Shown in pieces: positions 17,303-25,891 of a DNA stretch of 64,000 nt. Origin of the DNA: Corallococcus sp. NCRR (GTDB taxonomy: Bacteria; Myxococcota; Myxococcia; Myxococcales; Myxococcaceae). Numbering within the stretch: position 1 is the stretch's first letter; each line of letters starts with the position of its first letter. The stretch is from assembly GCF_026965535.1 (NCBI RefSeq), contig NZ_CP114039.1:4712001-4776000 (forward strand). Reading direction: 5' to 3'. Made by a program: the position numbers and the translations under genes. A model generated the notes under the pieces. The model was not told the DNA's origin. It saw only the letters and a list, made by a program, of their open reading frames with translations, and ran no database searches.

Positions 17303-17638
17303 ATGAAGAAGCTTCTCCTGGGACTCATGCTGGCCGCGGTTCCGCTGGTGGGCTGTGGTACGGGCGTGGAGGAATACCCGTCCGACAACGCCGAGATGAT
17401 CTCCACCGAGTCCGGTCAGAACATCATCCTGGACCACGACCCGCTGACGTCGTCGGACGAGCCGCTGGCGTCGATGGAGTCGCCGTCCGAGGTCTCGGCC
17501 ATGGGCCCCAACTGCTGGGTCACGCTCCTGTACTGCAAGTGGCCTGGCACGGACATCGGCGTCTGCAAGGACAACGGCAAGTGTACCCGCCAGCAGCTGC
17601 TCAATAACTGCATCGCCCTCTACAACAAGACCTGCTAG
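17303..17638 (+). CDS. Small six-cysteine lipoprotein
   Basis: A 111-residue predicted lipoprotein: MKKLLLGLMLAAVPLVGC gives a lysine-rich N-region, hydrophobic core and lipobox LVGC with Cys18. An acidic linker (about 20-68) follows. The last ~40 residues hold six cysteines (NCW, YCK, VCK, KCT, NCI, TC end), which could form three disulfides in the periplasm or on the surface. It resembles small cysteine-rich lipoproteins common in myxobacteria, but I cannot name a family. AT-richer sequence upstream (17190-17230, including TATAGT at 17219-17224) may hold its promoter. A hairpin terminator follows. Confidence 0.8.
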   Translation: MKKLLLGLMLAAVPLVGCGTGVEEYPSDNAEMISTESGQNIILDHDPLTSSDEPLASMESPSEVSAMGPNCWVTLLYCKWPGTDIGVCKDNGKCTRQQLLNNCIALYNKTC

Positions 17639-17665
17639 GCCTTCCAAAGCCTTGCGTCTGTCCAG

Positions 17666-17698
17666 GAAGCCCGGCGCCCGCGAGGGAGGCCGGGCTTC
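17666..17698. terminator. Bidirectional hairpin terminator
   Basis: GAAGCCCGG (17666-17674) pairs with CCGGGCTTC (17690-17698), a 9-base-pair stem with a 15-base loop and a short TT after it. It lies between the convergent six-cysteine lipoprotein gene and the delta-60 repeat gene and could end both. Confidence 0.65.
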
Positions 17699-17710
17699 TT
17701 GCCCGTGGGA

Positions 17711-19108
17711 CTACAGCCCCGTGCTCTTGAGCAGCACGTACGCGTTCTCCGCAGGGAAGTACCCAGGCGAGAAGACGTTCGCGTCCGTGACGAAGGCCCG
17801 GTCGCCCAGGATGGCCAGCTTCGGTCCGGTGGTGGAGCGGACGAACAGCGGCACCGCCAGCTGCGTCTCCGGCCAGCGCACCATGCCGTCCGTGCCGAAG
17901 GACGTGTCCAGGTCTCCGTTGGCCAGCAGCCGGAAGAGCACGGGCTTCGCGTACACGTCCGCGAAGACGAGGATCTTCCCATCCGCCTGGATGCGCAGGC
18001 CGCTGACGTCCACCACGTCGAGCACGCCCGCGGGCGCGGTGAGCTCCCGCACGCCCGCGGGGCCAAAGGTGACGTCCGGCTTGCCGTCCGCCGTGTACGC
18101 CACGAGCTTCAGCACGCCGTGCGCTTCACCACCGATTTTCACGTCCTGCCGTTCGCCCGCGAGCAGCAAGCCGCCGTTGGGCCGCGCCACCAGGGCGTGG
18201 GCCTGGCCGTCCTCGCTCTTCGCGATGCCGCCCGTCCCGAAGGTCATGTCCTGGCTGCCGCTGGCTGTGATGCGCACGGCCGCGAAGTGGTCACCCCCGG
18301 CCAGGACGACGTTGGAGCCCTGGAGCACCATTCCCTGCACGGATTCGGCATCCGTGTACGCGCCGCCAATCCAGCTGCCGGACGGGCTGCCCGCGGACTT
18401 GAACGTCGTGTCGAGCGACCCGTCCGCGTTGTAGCGCAGCAGCGCGAAGTCCTCGTCCAGTCCGTCCGACTTGGTCAGGAAGCCGCCGACGTAGAAGCGG
18501 CCGTCCGCCAGGGGCAGGATGCTCCGGACGGTGCCCACGAAGTTGACCGAGCCCTCCTCGCCGAAGTGCAGCCGGGACTTGCCCGTCTTGTTGAAGCCGG
18601 TGTCCAGCTGCCCGTTGGGCTGGAGCTTCACCACCGCGAAGTCGCGCGAGTCCGTCTTGGTGCCGCCCCGGGCGAAGCCCGCGACCAGGATGCTGCCATC
18701 CGCGAGCACCGCCACCGTGTCCGCGCGGTCGTCCTGCTCCCGCTGGCCGGAGATGGGGCCCGTGGCGGGACCGTCGAAGTCGAGCACCACGGAGCCCTGC
18801 GTGCCGAACGACGTGTCCACCTCGCCCGACGCCTCGTAGCGCCGCACGAGCAGGTCCACGCCCGTGGTGGCCAGGTTCGCCTCGGTGGAGCCCACCACGA
18901 TGAGGCCGCCATTGGACACCGCCAGCGCGCGGCCCTCCTCCGCGGGGAGCTTCGTGCCGGCATCGGGGGACGTCCCCGCGTCCGGCTGCGTGCCTCCGTC
19001 CGGGGTCGGGGTGTCATCAGGGCCGTCGTCGCCTCCGCAGGCTCCGCCCAGGAGCAGGGCGCTCGCGGCCAGTGCCGCCCACGCCGCCTTCCGCACGCTG
19101 TGATTCAT
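17711..19108 (-). CDS. Delta-60 repeat lipoprotein
   Basis: A 465-residue predicted lipoprotein. The N-terminus is MNHSVRKAAWAALAASALLLGGAC, giving a lipobox LGGAC, and is followed by a PDGG/PDAGT-rich linker (about 28-52). The remainder is a series of delta-60-type repeats with the recurring pattern VRY/LLRY-x-GxLDTSFG-xG-V (for example EVDTSFGTQGSVV, QLDTGFNKTG, DLDTSFGTDGMV). These repeats probably build a beta-propeller-like structure used for binding. Start supported by GAAGGGA upstream of the ATG. Lies convergent to the small lipoprotein gene with a shared terminator. Specific role unknown. Confidence 0.85.
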   Translation of the reverse strand: MNHSVRKAAWAALAASALLLGGACGGDDGPDDTPTPDGGTQPDAGTSPDAGTKLPAEEGRALAVSNGGLIVVGSTEANLATTGVDLLVRRYEASGEVDTSFGTQGSVVLDFDGPATGPISGQREQDDRADTVAVLADGSILVAGFARGGTKTDSRDFAVVKLQPNGQLDTGFNKTGKSRLHFGEEGSVNFVGTVRSILPLADGRFYVGGFLTKSDGLDEDFALLRYNADGSLDTTFKSAGSPSGSWIGGAYTDAESVQGMVLQGSNVVLAGGDHFAAVRITASGSQDMTFGTGGIAKSEDGQAHALVARPNGGLLLAGERQDVKIGGEAHGVLKLVAYTADGKPDVTFGPAGVRELTAPAGVLDVVDVSGLRIQADGKILVFADVYAKPVLFRLLANGDLDTSFGTDGMVRWPETQLAVPLFVRSTTGPKLAILGDRAFVTDANVFSPGYFPAENAYVLLKSTGL

Positions 19109-19195
19109 TCGAGATGTCCCTTCCGGTCTGTCCAGTGCAGCCGTTGCACAGGGGTTACGCCGTCAGGGGCATTTATTTCCTGGCGCGGACGCCTT

Positions 19196-20779
19196 TCACG
19201 CGTAGTCCGACCTCAGTTGCTGTTTCAGCGTGTCATCCAGGTTGACCTGCGCGGACAAAAGCTCCCAGTAGGCCGGTCCGCCCACGGTGGGCGTGTCGAG
19301 CATGATGCGTCCGGCCACCCGGTCCAGGTCGCTGAGGAACCCGGAGGCCTCGGGGCCGGTGGCGAAGACGTCCTGCGGCTCATTGTCGAGCACGAGCTCG
19401 AAGGGCCTGGGCTCGCCGGGGCGTAGCAGTTCGCGCTCGTCGCGGTCCATCCGGTGCCGGAAGCCCGGCAGGTCCGCCATGGCCTCTTCGAGGAGGGCGC
19501 GCGCCGCGTCGAAGCCCACGTCGTTGAGCGGGGAGTCGTCCGTCCACAGGGAGAAGGCCTTCTCGACGCCGTCGACGGTCCAGGGCTCGGTGGGATGGCC
19601 CGGGTCGAAGGCGAGGGATTCCATCAGCGCGCGGTCCCCGAAGCGGGCCACGCCGTCCACGATGACCAGGCGCACCTCCTTCTCCGTGGCGGAGATCAAC
19701 GCGTCATAGGGGTCGCCGTCCGTGCCCGCGATGACCAGCAGGTCCGCGAGCGCGTTGGCGCGGAGCGTGCCCAACTGGGTCTGCCAGCCCGTGACCCGGG
19801 CGGCGTCCGCTGTCACCGAGCGCACCAGGGCCTTGGCGGACAGGGACACGCCCTGCCGCGCCGCTTCGTGGCGGGCGACCTTCAGCTCCTGGAGGAGGTT
19901 CTTGCTGCCGGTGGGGGACCAATCACAGCCCAGGGAGAACGTCACGCCCGCGCCGAGCAGGTCCGCGAGGTGCAATGTCTGTCCATACAGCAGCAGGTTG
20001 CTGAAGGGGGACCACACGACCTTGGCGCCCATGGTGGCCATCCGGTCCAGGTCCGGGCGCTGCAATCCCAGGCTGTGGATGCCAATCAGTGAAGGCTGGA
20101 CGAGGTCATGGTCCGCCAGGTCGACATAGCGGCGGTGGGCATAGTCATCCACGCCTTCGCCCAGGTGGTAGAAGTACGCGGCGCGGGACTTCAGGGCCTC
20201 GCGGAAGGATTCGATGTCCTCCGCGTCGTCATGCAGGTCCATCACGCGGGTGCTGCCCGCGGGCAGGTGGTCGTCGCGCGGTTCCTCGACGTTGCGCATG
20301 GCGCCCCGGAAGAGGGCCTCTCCGCCGGACACGCGGGTCCGGATGCCCTGGCCGGTGGTCGTGCCCGCGAGCAGCGCCTTGGCTTCGATGTAGCGGACGA
20401 CGGCGCGGGCCGAAGGCGCGTGGCCGGCGAGCACGCGGATGGGCAGGGAGATGCGCGTGGCGTAGTCCGCGTGGCGCGGCCACTGGGTGCGGTTGAGGTA
20501 GCGCTTCGGCACCCGCCACAGCGTGAGCACGTCGTAGACGAAGTGGTTGTGCAGGTCGATGAGCCCCGGGTACAGCGTGCCGCCGGTGTCGACCCTGGGC
20601 GCGTTCCGGAAGGCCTCGGGGAGGGGGCCGCCCGACGGCTCGACCGCGACGATGCGGCTGCCACGGATGAGGACGCGCCCCCGTTCAATCACTTCGTCCT
20701 GGGAGTTGAGCGTCACCACCCGGCCTTCCAGGATGTAGCGGGGGATGGCGTCGGTGGGCTCGGATGCTCCGGTGTTCAT
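19196..20779 (-). CDS. Amidohydrolase family protein
   Basis: A 527-residue metal-dependent hydrolase of the amidohydrolase/cytosine-deaminase-like group. Residues about 20-55 form the N-terminal composite beta domain (GRVVTLNSQDEVIERGRVLI). The metal-binding DLHNHF motif is near residue 79 (TxHxH-like). Later come an IHSLGL region and SLGCDWSPTGSKN, where the late Asp ligand sits. The C-terminal ~100 residues go beyond the hydrolase fold and are unassigned. The ATG at 20779 is chosen because GGGAGG lies six bases before it; the longer upstream frame overlaps the divergent gene's promoter region. The substrate is unknown. Confidence 0.85.
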   Translation of the reverse strand: MNTGASEPTDAIPRYILEGRVVTLNSQDEVIERGRVLIRGSRIVAVEPSGGPLPEAFRNAPRVDTGGTLYPGLIDLHNHFVYDVLTLWRVPKRYLNRTQWPRHADYATRISLPIRVLAGHAPSARAVVRYIEAKALLAGTTTGQGIRTRVSGGEALFRGAMRNVEEPRDDHLPAGSTRVMDLHDDAEDIESFREALKSRAAYFYHLGEGVDDYAHRRYVDLADHDLVQPSLIGIHSLGLQRPDLDRMATMGAKVVWSPFSNLLLYGQTLHLADLLGAGVTFSLGCDWSPTGSKNLLQELKVARHEAARQGVSLSAKALVRSVTADAARVTGWQTQLGTLRANALADLLVIAGTDGDPYDALISATEKEVRLVIVDGVARFGDRALMESLAFDPGHPTEPWTVDGVEKAFSLWTDDSPLNDVGFDAARALLEEAMADLPGFRHRMDRDERELLRPGEPRPFELVLDNEPQDVFATGPEASGFLSDLDRVAGRIMLDTPTVGGPAYWELLSAQVNLDDTLKQQLRSDYA

Positions 20780-20939
20780 GGCTCGCCTCCCGTGGCGCAG
20801 GGACCTCTGGGATTTGAAGTTAGGGATGAGGCGGGGCAGGGTGGGAGGGGGAGTCGCCGAGGGCGTCGCCCCGCGCCCGCTCCGGTGTGGCTTTTTCGCC
20901 GCGAAGGTCCAGGCATGCGTGCTGCAAGAGGAGCGGCCC

Positions 20940-22487
20940 ATGGGTGAAGCCTCGCGACATGGATGGATGGGTGGGGCGCTCGCCCTGGTGTTTGCGCTCT
21001 GCGCCGGTTCTCCTGTGCTGGCGCAGGAGGAGTCCGCGCCACGCCGCCTCGTCGAATTCGAGAGCCCGGACCCGCTGCTGGGGGAATCCGTCCGCCGGAA
21101 GGACTGCCGGGGCGCGTTCTGCGTGTGGCATGTCCACAATGCGCTGGGGCCCTGCTCGACGGACTATTGCGCCAACGATGCGCTGGTCATCACCGACCGC
21201 GAGGGCCGGGTGCTCTGGGAGCCTGGCACCAGGCAGGACACCCTCATCCACCGGACCACGCGGGACGTGCGGTTCATCGCGGAGCGCACGCTCCAGGTGC
21301 TCGACTTCAACCCTCCCTTCCATGGCGAGTACTACGACTCGAGCGCGCCGGCTCAGGACTCGGGGGTGGACGAATCATCCGTCAGCCACACCGTCTTCCG
21401 CCTGTCCCCCGATGGCCGCAAGGTGACGCAAGACCTCAAGGCGGCGCGGCTTCTCGCGTGGAGGGGCGCGCGGTCGACCCCGACTCCTGCTCCCGCCCCG
21501 GCTCCATCCGAGTCGCCCCAGTTGCTGTCCCCGGTGCCCGAGGCCTCGCTCGCCAAGGCCCTCGAGGTCTGCGGCGCCGAGCACACCGTCCCCCTGCATC
21601 ATGAGTGTCATGGAGACACGTGCACGCTGCTGGTCACCCCGCCGGGAGAGGACGAAGGGCGCTGCGACGGCTTCGTGTGCCCTGTCGTGCTGAAGAACGG
21701 CCAGGTATGGCCCCTTCCCTTCGACACGGGCATGGCGGTCTTCGAGCAGGTGACCCGGACCGAGTATGTCTTCACTCAATGCGATGGCCCCTATGGCTCG
21801 CGGGGAAGCCGTTCGAGCTTCTCCCGCCTGCGGCCTGACGCGATGGCGTTCGTTCCGACGCAGGGGCTGCATGTCAATGGGGGCCAGCCATATCCCGTGC
21901 GGCAGGCGGCCAGCATCAAGGCCGCACGGGCGCTCGCCCCCACGGCGCATGCGTACACGCGGATCCACATCGCGTGGGGCAAGGACGCCTGGCGCGACAA
22001 GCAGGACCTGGCGCTCGCCTGGCAGGTGATGCGCGTCGGAGAGGCGCTGTGGCTGCACGCCGAGGTGGATGACGACGTCGTCGTTCCCTTCACCCCGGGC
22101 GCCGCCGGGCGGGGCTCGGACCACCTGGAGCTCACCGTGTCGCACCGTGCTGGAGGCTTCAAGCTGGGCGTGCTCCTGGAGCCCGGTGGAGGGCTCCAGG
22201 TGCGCCGCTGGCAGAAGCAGGTGGAGACGGGGATGAAGGAGGAGGACGAAGCCTTCTTGGGCGCGGAAGGCGGCTGGCGCCGGACCCGGTACGGCTACGA
22301 GGTGGACCTGCGTCTGCCCCTGACCGCCGTGCGCGACCCCCAGTCACCGCTCAGGACGGAGCTGGCGGTCTTCGTCTCAGACGCGGACCAGGCTGGCAAA
22401 CAGGAGACGCTGATGGGGCACCAGGGCTCCCTGCGCTTCTGGACGGAGTATCCGCCGAGCACGGAGGAATACCTCCGGGCCCACTGA
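20940..22487 (+). CDS. Secreted protein with C-terminal CBM9-like domain
   Basis: A 515-residue exported protein. Residues 1-32 form a signal peptide ending near SPVLAQ. The N-terminal half (about 40-340) has many Cys residues in pairs (CRGAFCVWH, CSTDYC, CHGDTCTL, CDGFVC), suggesting disulfide-stabilised modules, and a Pro/Ala-rich spacer. The last ~190 residues, with HIAWGKDAWRDKQDL, WLHAEVDDDVV, SDHLELTV and GYEVDLRLPLTAV, resemble family 9 carbohydrate-binding modules. The ATG at 20940 follows GAGGAG by six bases. Divergent from the amidohydrolase gene. A surface or secreted binding role is likely; the ligand is unknown. Confidence 0.75.
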   Translation: MGEASRHGWMGGALALVFALCAGSPVLAQEESAPRRLVEFESPDPLLGESVRRKDCRGAFCVWHVHNALGPCSTDYCANDALVITDREGRVLWEPGTRQDTLIHRTTRDVRFIAERTLQVLDFNPPFHGEYYDSSAPAQDSGVDESSVSHTVFRLSPDGRKVTQDLKAARLLAWRGARSTPTPAPAPAPSESPQLLSPVPEASLAKALEVCGAEHTVPLHHECHGDTCTLLVTPPGEDEGRCDGFVCPVVLKNGQVWPLPFDTGMAVFEQVTRTEYVFTQCDGPYGSRGSRSSFSRLRPDAMAFVPTQGLHVNGGQPYPVRQAASIKAARALAPTAHAYTRIHIAWGKDAWRDKQDLALAWQVMRVGEALWLHAEVDDDVVVPFTPGAAGRGSDHLELTVSHRAGGFKLGVLLEPGGGLQVRRWQKQVETGMKEEDEAFLGAEGGWRRTRYGYEVDLRLPLTAVRDPQSPLRTELAVFVSDADQAGKQETLMGHQGSLRFWTEYPPSTEEYLRAH

Positions 22488-22497
22488 GCCCGGCGTC

Positions 22498-22917
22498 TCA
22501 GGCGCCTTCGTGGCCGCCGAGCGACGTGTCCCAGAAGTTCGCTTCGACCTTGTGGCCGTCCGGATCCCTCACGAAGCACCCGTAGTAGGGCGGGCCATAC
22601 AGGGGGCGCGGGCCGGGGGCGCCGTCATCGGTGGCTCCCGCCTTGAGGGCCGCCTGATGAAAGGCATCCACCGCCTGCTTCGACGTGGCGATGAAGCAGA
22701 AGTGCGTGCCATTGCCCACGGTGGCGGGCTTTCCGTCGATGGGCGCCTGGACCCAGAACTCCGGGAACTGGCGGCCATAGGCCACCGCGTTCGGGAACTC
22801 CAACACCCGCCGGCAGCCCAGCGGCGTGAGGATCGCGTCGTAGAAGGCCACGGCGCGCGCGAAGTCATTCGTGCCAATGGAGACGTGGGACAGGATGCTC
22901 GGGTTCTCGTCGCTCAT
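22498..22917 (-). CDS. VOC (glyoxalase/bleomycin resistance) family protein
   Basis: A 139-residue protein with the paired beta-alpha-beta-beta-beta modules of the vicinal oxygen chelate superfamily. The N-terminal part is SHVSIGTNDFARAVAFYDAIL, and the C-terminal module ends GCFVRDPDGHKVEANFWD with the metal-ligand-type Glu. Likely metal ligands are His12-region and Glu near 127. Members act on small molecules (glyoxalase, dioxygenase or antibiotic-binding functions). The start ATG has no clear ribosome site. The neighbours give no pathway. Convergent with the CBM9-like gene with a 10-base gap. Confidence 0.88.
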   Translation of the reverse strand: MSDENPSILSHVSIGTNDFARAVAFYDAILTPLGCRRVLEFPNAVAYGRQFPEFWVQAPIDGKPATVGNGTHFCFIATSKQAVDAFHQAALKAGATDDGAPGPRPLYGPPYYGCFVRDPDGHKVEANFWDTSLGGHEGA

Positions 22918-22989
22918 GGCCGTATGTTGCCGGGGCTCCCCCGGCCTTTCCAGATTGAAGGGCCGGGGGAACGGGTGTCGGGACCGCTC

Positions 22990-24720
22990 TCAGTCGTCCT
23001 GGAGGGTGTTCATCGAGGGGCAGTAGGTCGCGTACCCGTGGCCGTAGACGGCGGCGCCGTTTCTGTAGGTGACGTTCACGTCGAAGGCCACGAAGTGCTT
23101 CGCGGGAGGCGTCCCGGCCTTGATGCAGCTGGGGCAGAGCGAGGCCGCCACGGGCGTGAAGGTGAGGCCCGTGTCGCGAACGGCATACTCCGGCATGAGC
23201 GCGCCATCGAAGTCGAACAGCGCGGACGTCGGTCCCCCCGCCGTGGAGCCCGTCTCCGGGGTCGTGTCCACCGGCGCCTTCACCAATTCGAGAGTGGCGA
23301 TCTGCGGCGGGGTTGGCGCTGTCGGAGACGGGCACTCATCCGTCTCGCCGTTGCTGAGCTCGATCCACAGCCTCCACGGCTCCTCGGCGTTCGTCGGCTC
23401 CGCGTAGCCGAAGTAGGCGTGGTTCAGGGGCAGCTGGGTTTCGTCCATCTGGGCCGTGACGGTGGTGTCCTGGCACGTGCCCTCGCAGAGGGTGAAGGGA
23501 TCGGTGCCCGCGTCCGGCTCGGTGCCCGCGTCGGGCGTGGTGCCCGCATCCGGCTCGGTGCCCGCGTCCGGCTCGGTGCCCGCGTCCGGCTGGGTGCCCG
23601 CGTCCGGTTCGTTGTTCTGGAGGCGGTCGAGCGAGGGGCAGTAGGTCGCGTACCCGTGGCCGGAGATGGCGCCATTCTCGTAGGTGCCGTCGACATTGAA
23701 GGCCACGAAGTGCGACGCGGGAGGCGTCCCGGCCTTGACGCAGCTGGGGCAGAGCGAGGCCGCCAGGGGCGTGAAGGTGAGGTTCGTGCTGTGAGCGAAA
23801 GGAGCCCAGGGGAGGAGCGCGCCATCGAAGTCGACCAGCGTCGCGGCCGGTCCTCCCTCCACGGAGGAACCCGTCTCCGGAGTCGTGTCCACCGGCACCT
23901 TCACCGAGTAGACGTTGACGAGCTGCGGAGGAGTCGGCGCAGTCTCGGACGGGCACTCAGCCGTCGGCCCGTTGTTGATCTCGATCCACAGCGTCCACGG
24001 GTCCCCGGCGTTCGTCGGCTCGTCGTAACCGAAGAAGGCGCGGGGCAGGACGCGCTGGTTCCCGTCAATCTGAACCGTGACGGCGGTGTCCTTGCACGTG
24101 CCCTCGCAGGTGGTGAAGGGGTCGGTGCCCGCGTCCGGAGTGGTGCCCGCGTCCGGTTCAGTGCCCGCGTCCGGAGTGGTGCCCGCGTCCGGTTCAGTGC
24201 CTGCGTCCGGAGTGGTGCCCGCGTCCGGAGTGGTGCCTGCGTCAGGGGTGGTGCCCGCGTCGGGAGTGGTACCCGCGTCCACTTCGGTGCCTGCATCGGG
24301 AGTGGTGCCGGCGTCGGGCTCCGTACCCGCATCAGGCTCCGTGCCTGCGTCAGGCTCCGTGCCCGCGTCAGGCTCCGTGCCCGCGTCGGGAGTGGTGCCC
24401 GCGTCCGGAGTGGTGCCCGCGTCGGGAGTGGTACCCGCGTCCACTTCGGTGCCTGCATCCATCTCGGTGCCCGCATCGGCCTCGGTGCCTGCATCCATCT
24501 CGGTGCCCGCATCGGGCTCGGCGCCTGCGTCGGGTTCGGTGCCCGCGTCCACTTCGGTTCCGGCGTCGAACCCGGTCCCTGAGTCGGGCGGGAGGCCTGA
24601 GTCGGGCCTGGTGCCCGCATCCGCCGGGGTATCGCCGTCGTCGGATCCACAGGCGGAAAGGGTGGGCACGACCGCGAGGGAGAAAATCAACAGGGAGAGA
24701 ATCGGGTGTCGCAGGGTCAT
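22990..24720 (-). CDS. Lipoprotein with PDAGT repeat tracts and two copies of an unknown domain
   Basis: A 576-residue predicted lipoprotein. MTLRHPILSLLIFSLAVVP leads to the lipobox LSAC with Cys24. Residues 34-201 are about 28 hexapeptides of the DAGTEP/DAGTTP type, an extended hydrophilic spacer. Two tandem copies of a ~170-residue domain follow, separated by six more hexapeptides. Each copy has CEGTC, FGYxEPTNA, ECPS/ECPSP, DFDGAL, SLCPSCxKAGTPP and GHGYATYCPS, with six to seven conserved Cys. I do not recognise the domain. The ATG at 24720 is used because it alone gives a proper signal peptide. The domain duplication and the coding minisatellite suggest a surface-exposed adhesin or binding protein, but that is inference. 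Confidence 0.8.
   Translation of the reverse strand: MTLRHPILSLLIFSLAVVPTLSACGSDDGDTPADAGTRPDSGLPPDSGTGFDAGTEVDAGTEPDAGAEPDAGTEMDAGTEADAGTEMDAGTEVDAGTTPDAGTTPDAGTTPDAGTEPDAGTEPDAGTEPDAGTEPDAGTTPDAGTEVDAGTTPDAGTTPDAGTTPDAGTTPDAGTEPDAGTTPDAGTEPDAGTTPDAGTDPFTTCEGTCKDTAVTVQIDGNQRVLPRAFFGYDEPTNAGDPWTLWIEINNGPTAECPSETAPTPPQLVNVYSVKVPVDTTPETGSSVEGGPAATLVDFDGALLPWAPFAHSTNLTFTPLAASLCPSCVKAGTPPASHFVAFNVDGTYENGAISGHGYATYCPSLDRLQNNEPDAGTQPDAGTEPDAGTEPDAGTTPDAGTEPDAGTDPFTLCEGTCQDTTVTAQMDETQLPLNHAYFGYAEPTNAEEPWRLWIELSNGETDECPSPTAPTPPQIATLELVKAPVDTTPETGSTAGGPTSALFDFDGALMPEYAVRDTGLTFTPVAASLCPSCIKAGTPPAKHFVAFDVNVTYRNGAAVYGHGYATYCPSMNTLQDD
23497..23604. repeat. 18-base coding minisatellite, short tract
   Basis: Six tandem 18-base units encode DAGTxP hexapeptides between the two copies of the cysteine-rich domain in the lipoprotein gene at 22990-24720. 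The core on the plus strand is GTGCCCGCGTCCGG with variation at the third codon positions. Confidence 0.85.
24118..24621. repeat. 18-base coding minisatellite, long tract
   Basis: About 28 tandem 18-base units encode the DAGTEP/DAGTTP/DAGTEV spacer after the lipobox of the lipoprotein at 22990-24720. The first few units (towards 24621) are degenerate (DSGLPP, DSGTGF) and the others near identical, as expected for a tract that changes copy number by slippage or unequal exchange. Confidence 0.9.
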
Positions 24721-24956
24721 GCCGCGGATTGTCACGAGTTCCGTGACGAGAAGCGAGGGGGCTTGTCCCTGCGCGTCATCACGTCCTGGCGACAAGCCCG
24801 GATTGTCCCGACCCGTGCGCCTCGTTCAGGTGCGCGTCCGGCCGAAACCGTTTTCGCTCCTCAGGTGCGCCCACTATCCTGTGTGGACCAGAAGCCCGGC
24901 ATCGGGGATCCCCGTGAGTTCCCCGTCAGTCGCATGCTGCCTACCCAGGAGATGAA

Positions 24957-25385
24957 ATGTCGAGCGAGTACCCCCAGGAGCAGTTGCTGGCGTTCGTCCA
25001 GGCCATGGCCAACGTGGCGGCGAGCGACGGCCGTGTCACCGAGGAAGAGCGCCAGCAGCTCGACGAGGTGGTGCTGAACATCGGCCTGTCACCCCGCGAC
25101 CCGCAGGTCGCCGCGCTCATCGAAGCGGAGTTCCAGAAGCCCGGCCGGCTCTCCGACATCGTCACCAAGATTGAAATCCGCGAGCTGCGCGCCTCCCTGC
25201 TGCGCATGCTCGTCGAGGTGGCCTGTGCCGACGGAGCGCTCGCGGACGAGGAGCGCGCGTCGGTGAAGGAGGCCGCCAGCACCTTCGGCTACGACGCCTC
25301 GGTCGCCGACGAGCTCATCACCTGGACGCTGGACTCCATCCAGCTCGATCAGCGTGAGCGCGACATCATGGCGAAGCTGCTCTGA
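24957..25385 (+). CDS. TerB family protein
   Basis: A 142-residue all-helical protein of the TerB (tellurite resistance B) type. The family's acidic metal-binding pattern occurs twice, as VAASDGRVTEEERQQLDEV (about 22-40) and CADGALADEERASVKEA (about 90-106). TerB proteins bind metal ions and are linked with membrane stress and some defence-related systems, but here no other ter genes are nearby, so it stands alone. The ATG at 24957 follows AGGAG (24947-24951) by five bases. Convergent with the Coa1-like gene, with a 4-base gap between stops. Confidence 0.88.
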   Translation: MSSEYPQEQLLAFVQAMANVAASDGRVTEEERQQLDEVVLNIGLSPRDPQVAALIEAEFQKPGRLSDIVTKIEIRELRASLLRMLVEVACADGALADEERASVKEAASTFGYDASVADELITWTLDSIQLDQRERDIMAKLL

Positions 25386-25389
25386 CAGC

Positions 25390-25794
25390 TCAGTGCCGGC
25401 TGTAGCCGCCGACGTCCACCGACTCGCCGTTGTCCGCCACCACGCGCAGCCGGCTGAAACCCCAGACGTCGTCGGTACGGACGGCCTTCACCTCCAGCCG
25501 GCCGTCCTGTCTGCTTCCGGAGAGGTTGATGGTCATGTTCGCCTGACCATCCTTGTTCCTCACGTTGAACGAGCCGCTGAAGAAGCTGCTCGCGCTGATG
25601 GGCGCTCCCAAAAGCCTGACGACCCCGGGATGGTTCTCCACCCGGGAGATGGCCTCGGAGTAGGGGGACTCGGACCGGATGCCCAGGCACATCAGGCCTC
25701 CGCTGCCGCAGCACAGCAGCGGCAGGCCCAGCAATCCCGCAAGCACCCACTTCGTCGTGGACGACATTCCCTGTTCCTGGCGGCGCCGGGGCAT
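25390..25794 (-). CDS. Small membrane-anchored protein with Coa1-like domain
   Basis: A 134-residue protein with one membrane segment (about residues 16-35, containing LLCCGSGGLMCLG). It is followed by a soluble domain with the motif order AISRVENHPGVVRLLGAPI, then GSFNVRNKDGQANMTINLSGS, LEVKAVRTDD and FSRLRVV. This matches the Coa1/Tim21-like domain found in cytochrome oxidase assembly factors and in many bacterial proteins of unknown role. The start at 25794 has AAAGGA eight bases upstream; Met10 (25767) is an alternative. Function is inferred only from fold. Confidence 0.72.
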   Translation of the reverse strand: MPRRRQEQGMSSTTKWVLAGLLGLPLLCCGSGGLMCLGIRSESPYSEAISRVENHPGVVRLLGAPISASSFFSGSFNVRNKDGQANMTINLSGSRQDGRLEVKAVRTDDVWGFSRLRVVADNGESVDVGGYSRH

Positions 25795-25891
25795 GCGGTG
25801 CGTCCTTTCCGATGTGCGATGTTCGTGGAACGCCTCCTAAGCCTTTCCCTGGCACGCCGAAAATCGTGCAAGCCCATTCAAGGAGAAACCC

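Noticed and set aside
23497..24621. CRISPR array suggestion from regular short repeats
   Set aside because: The 18-base units are contiguous with no spacers and translate to DAGTxP peptides in a lipoprotein gene.
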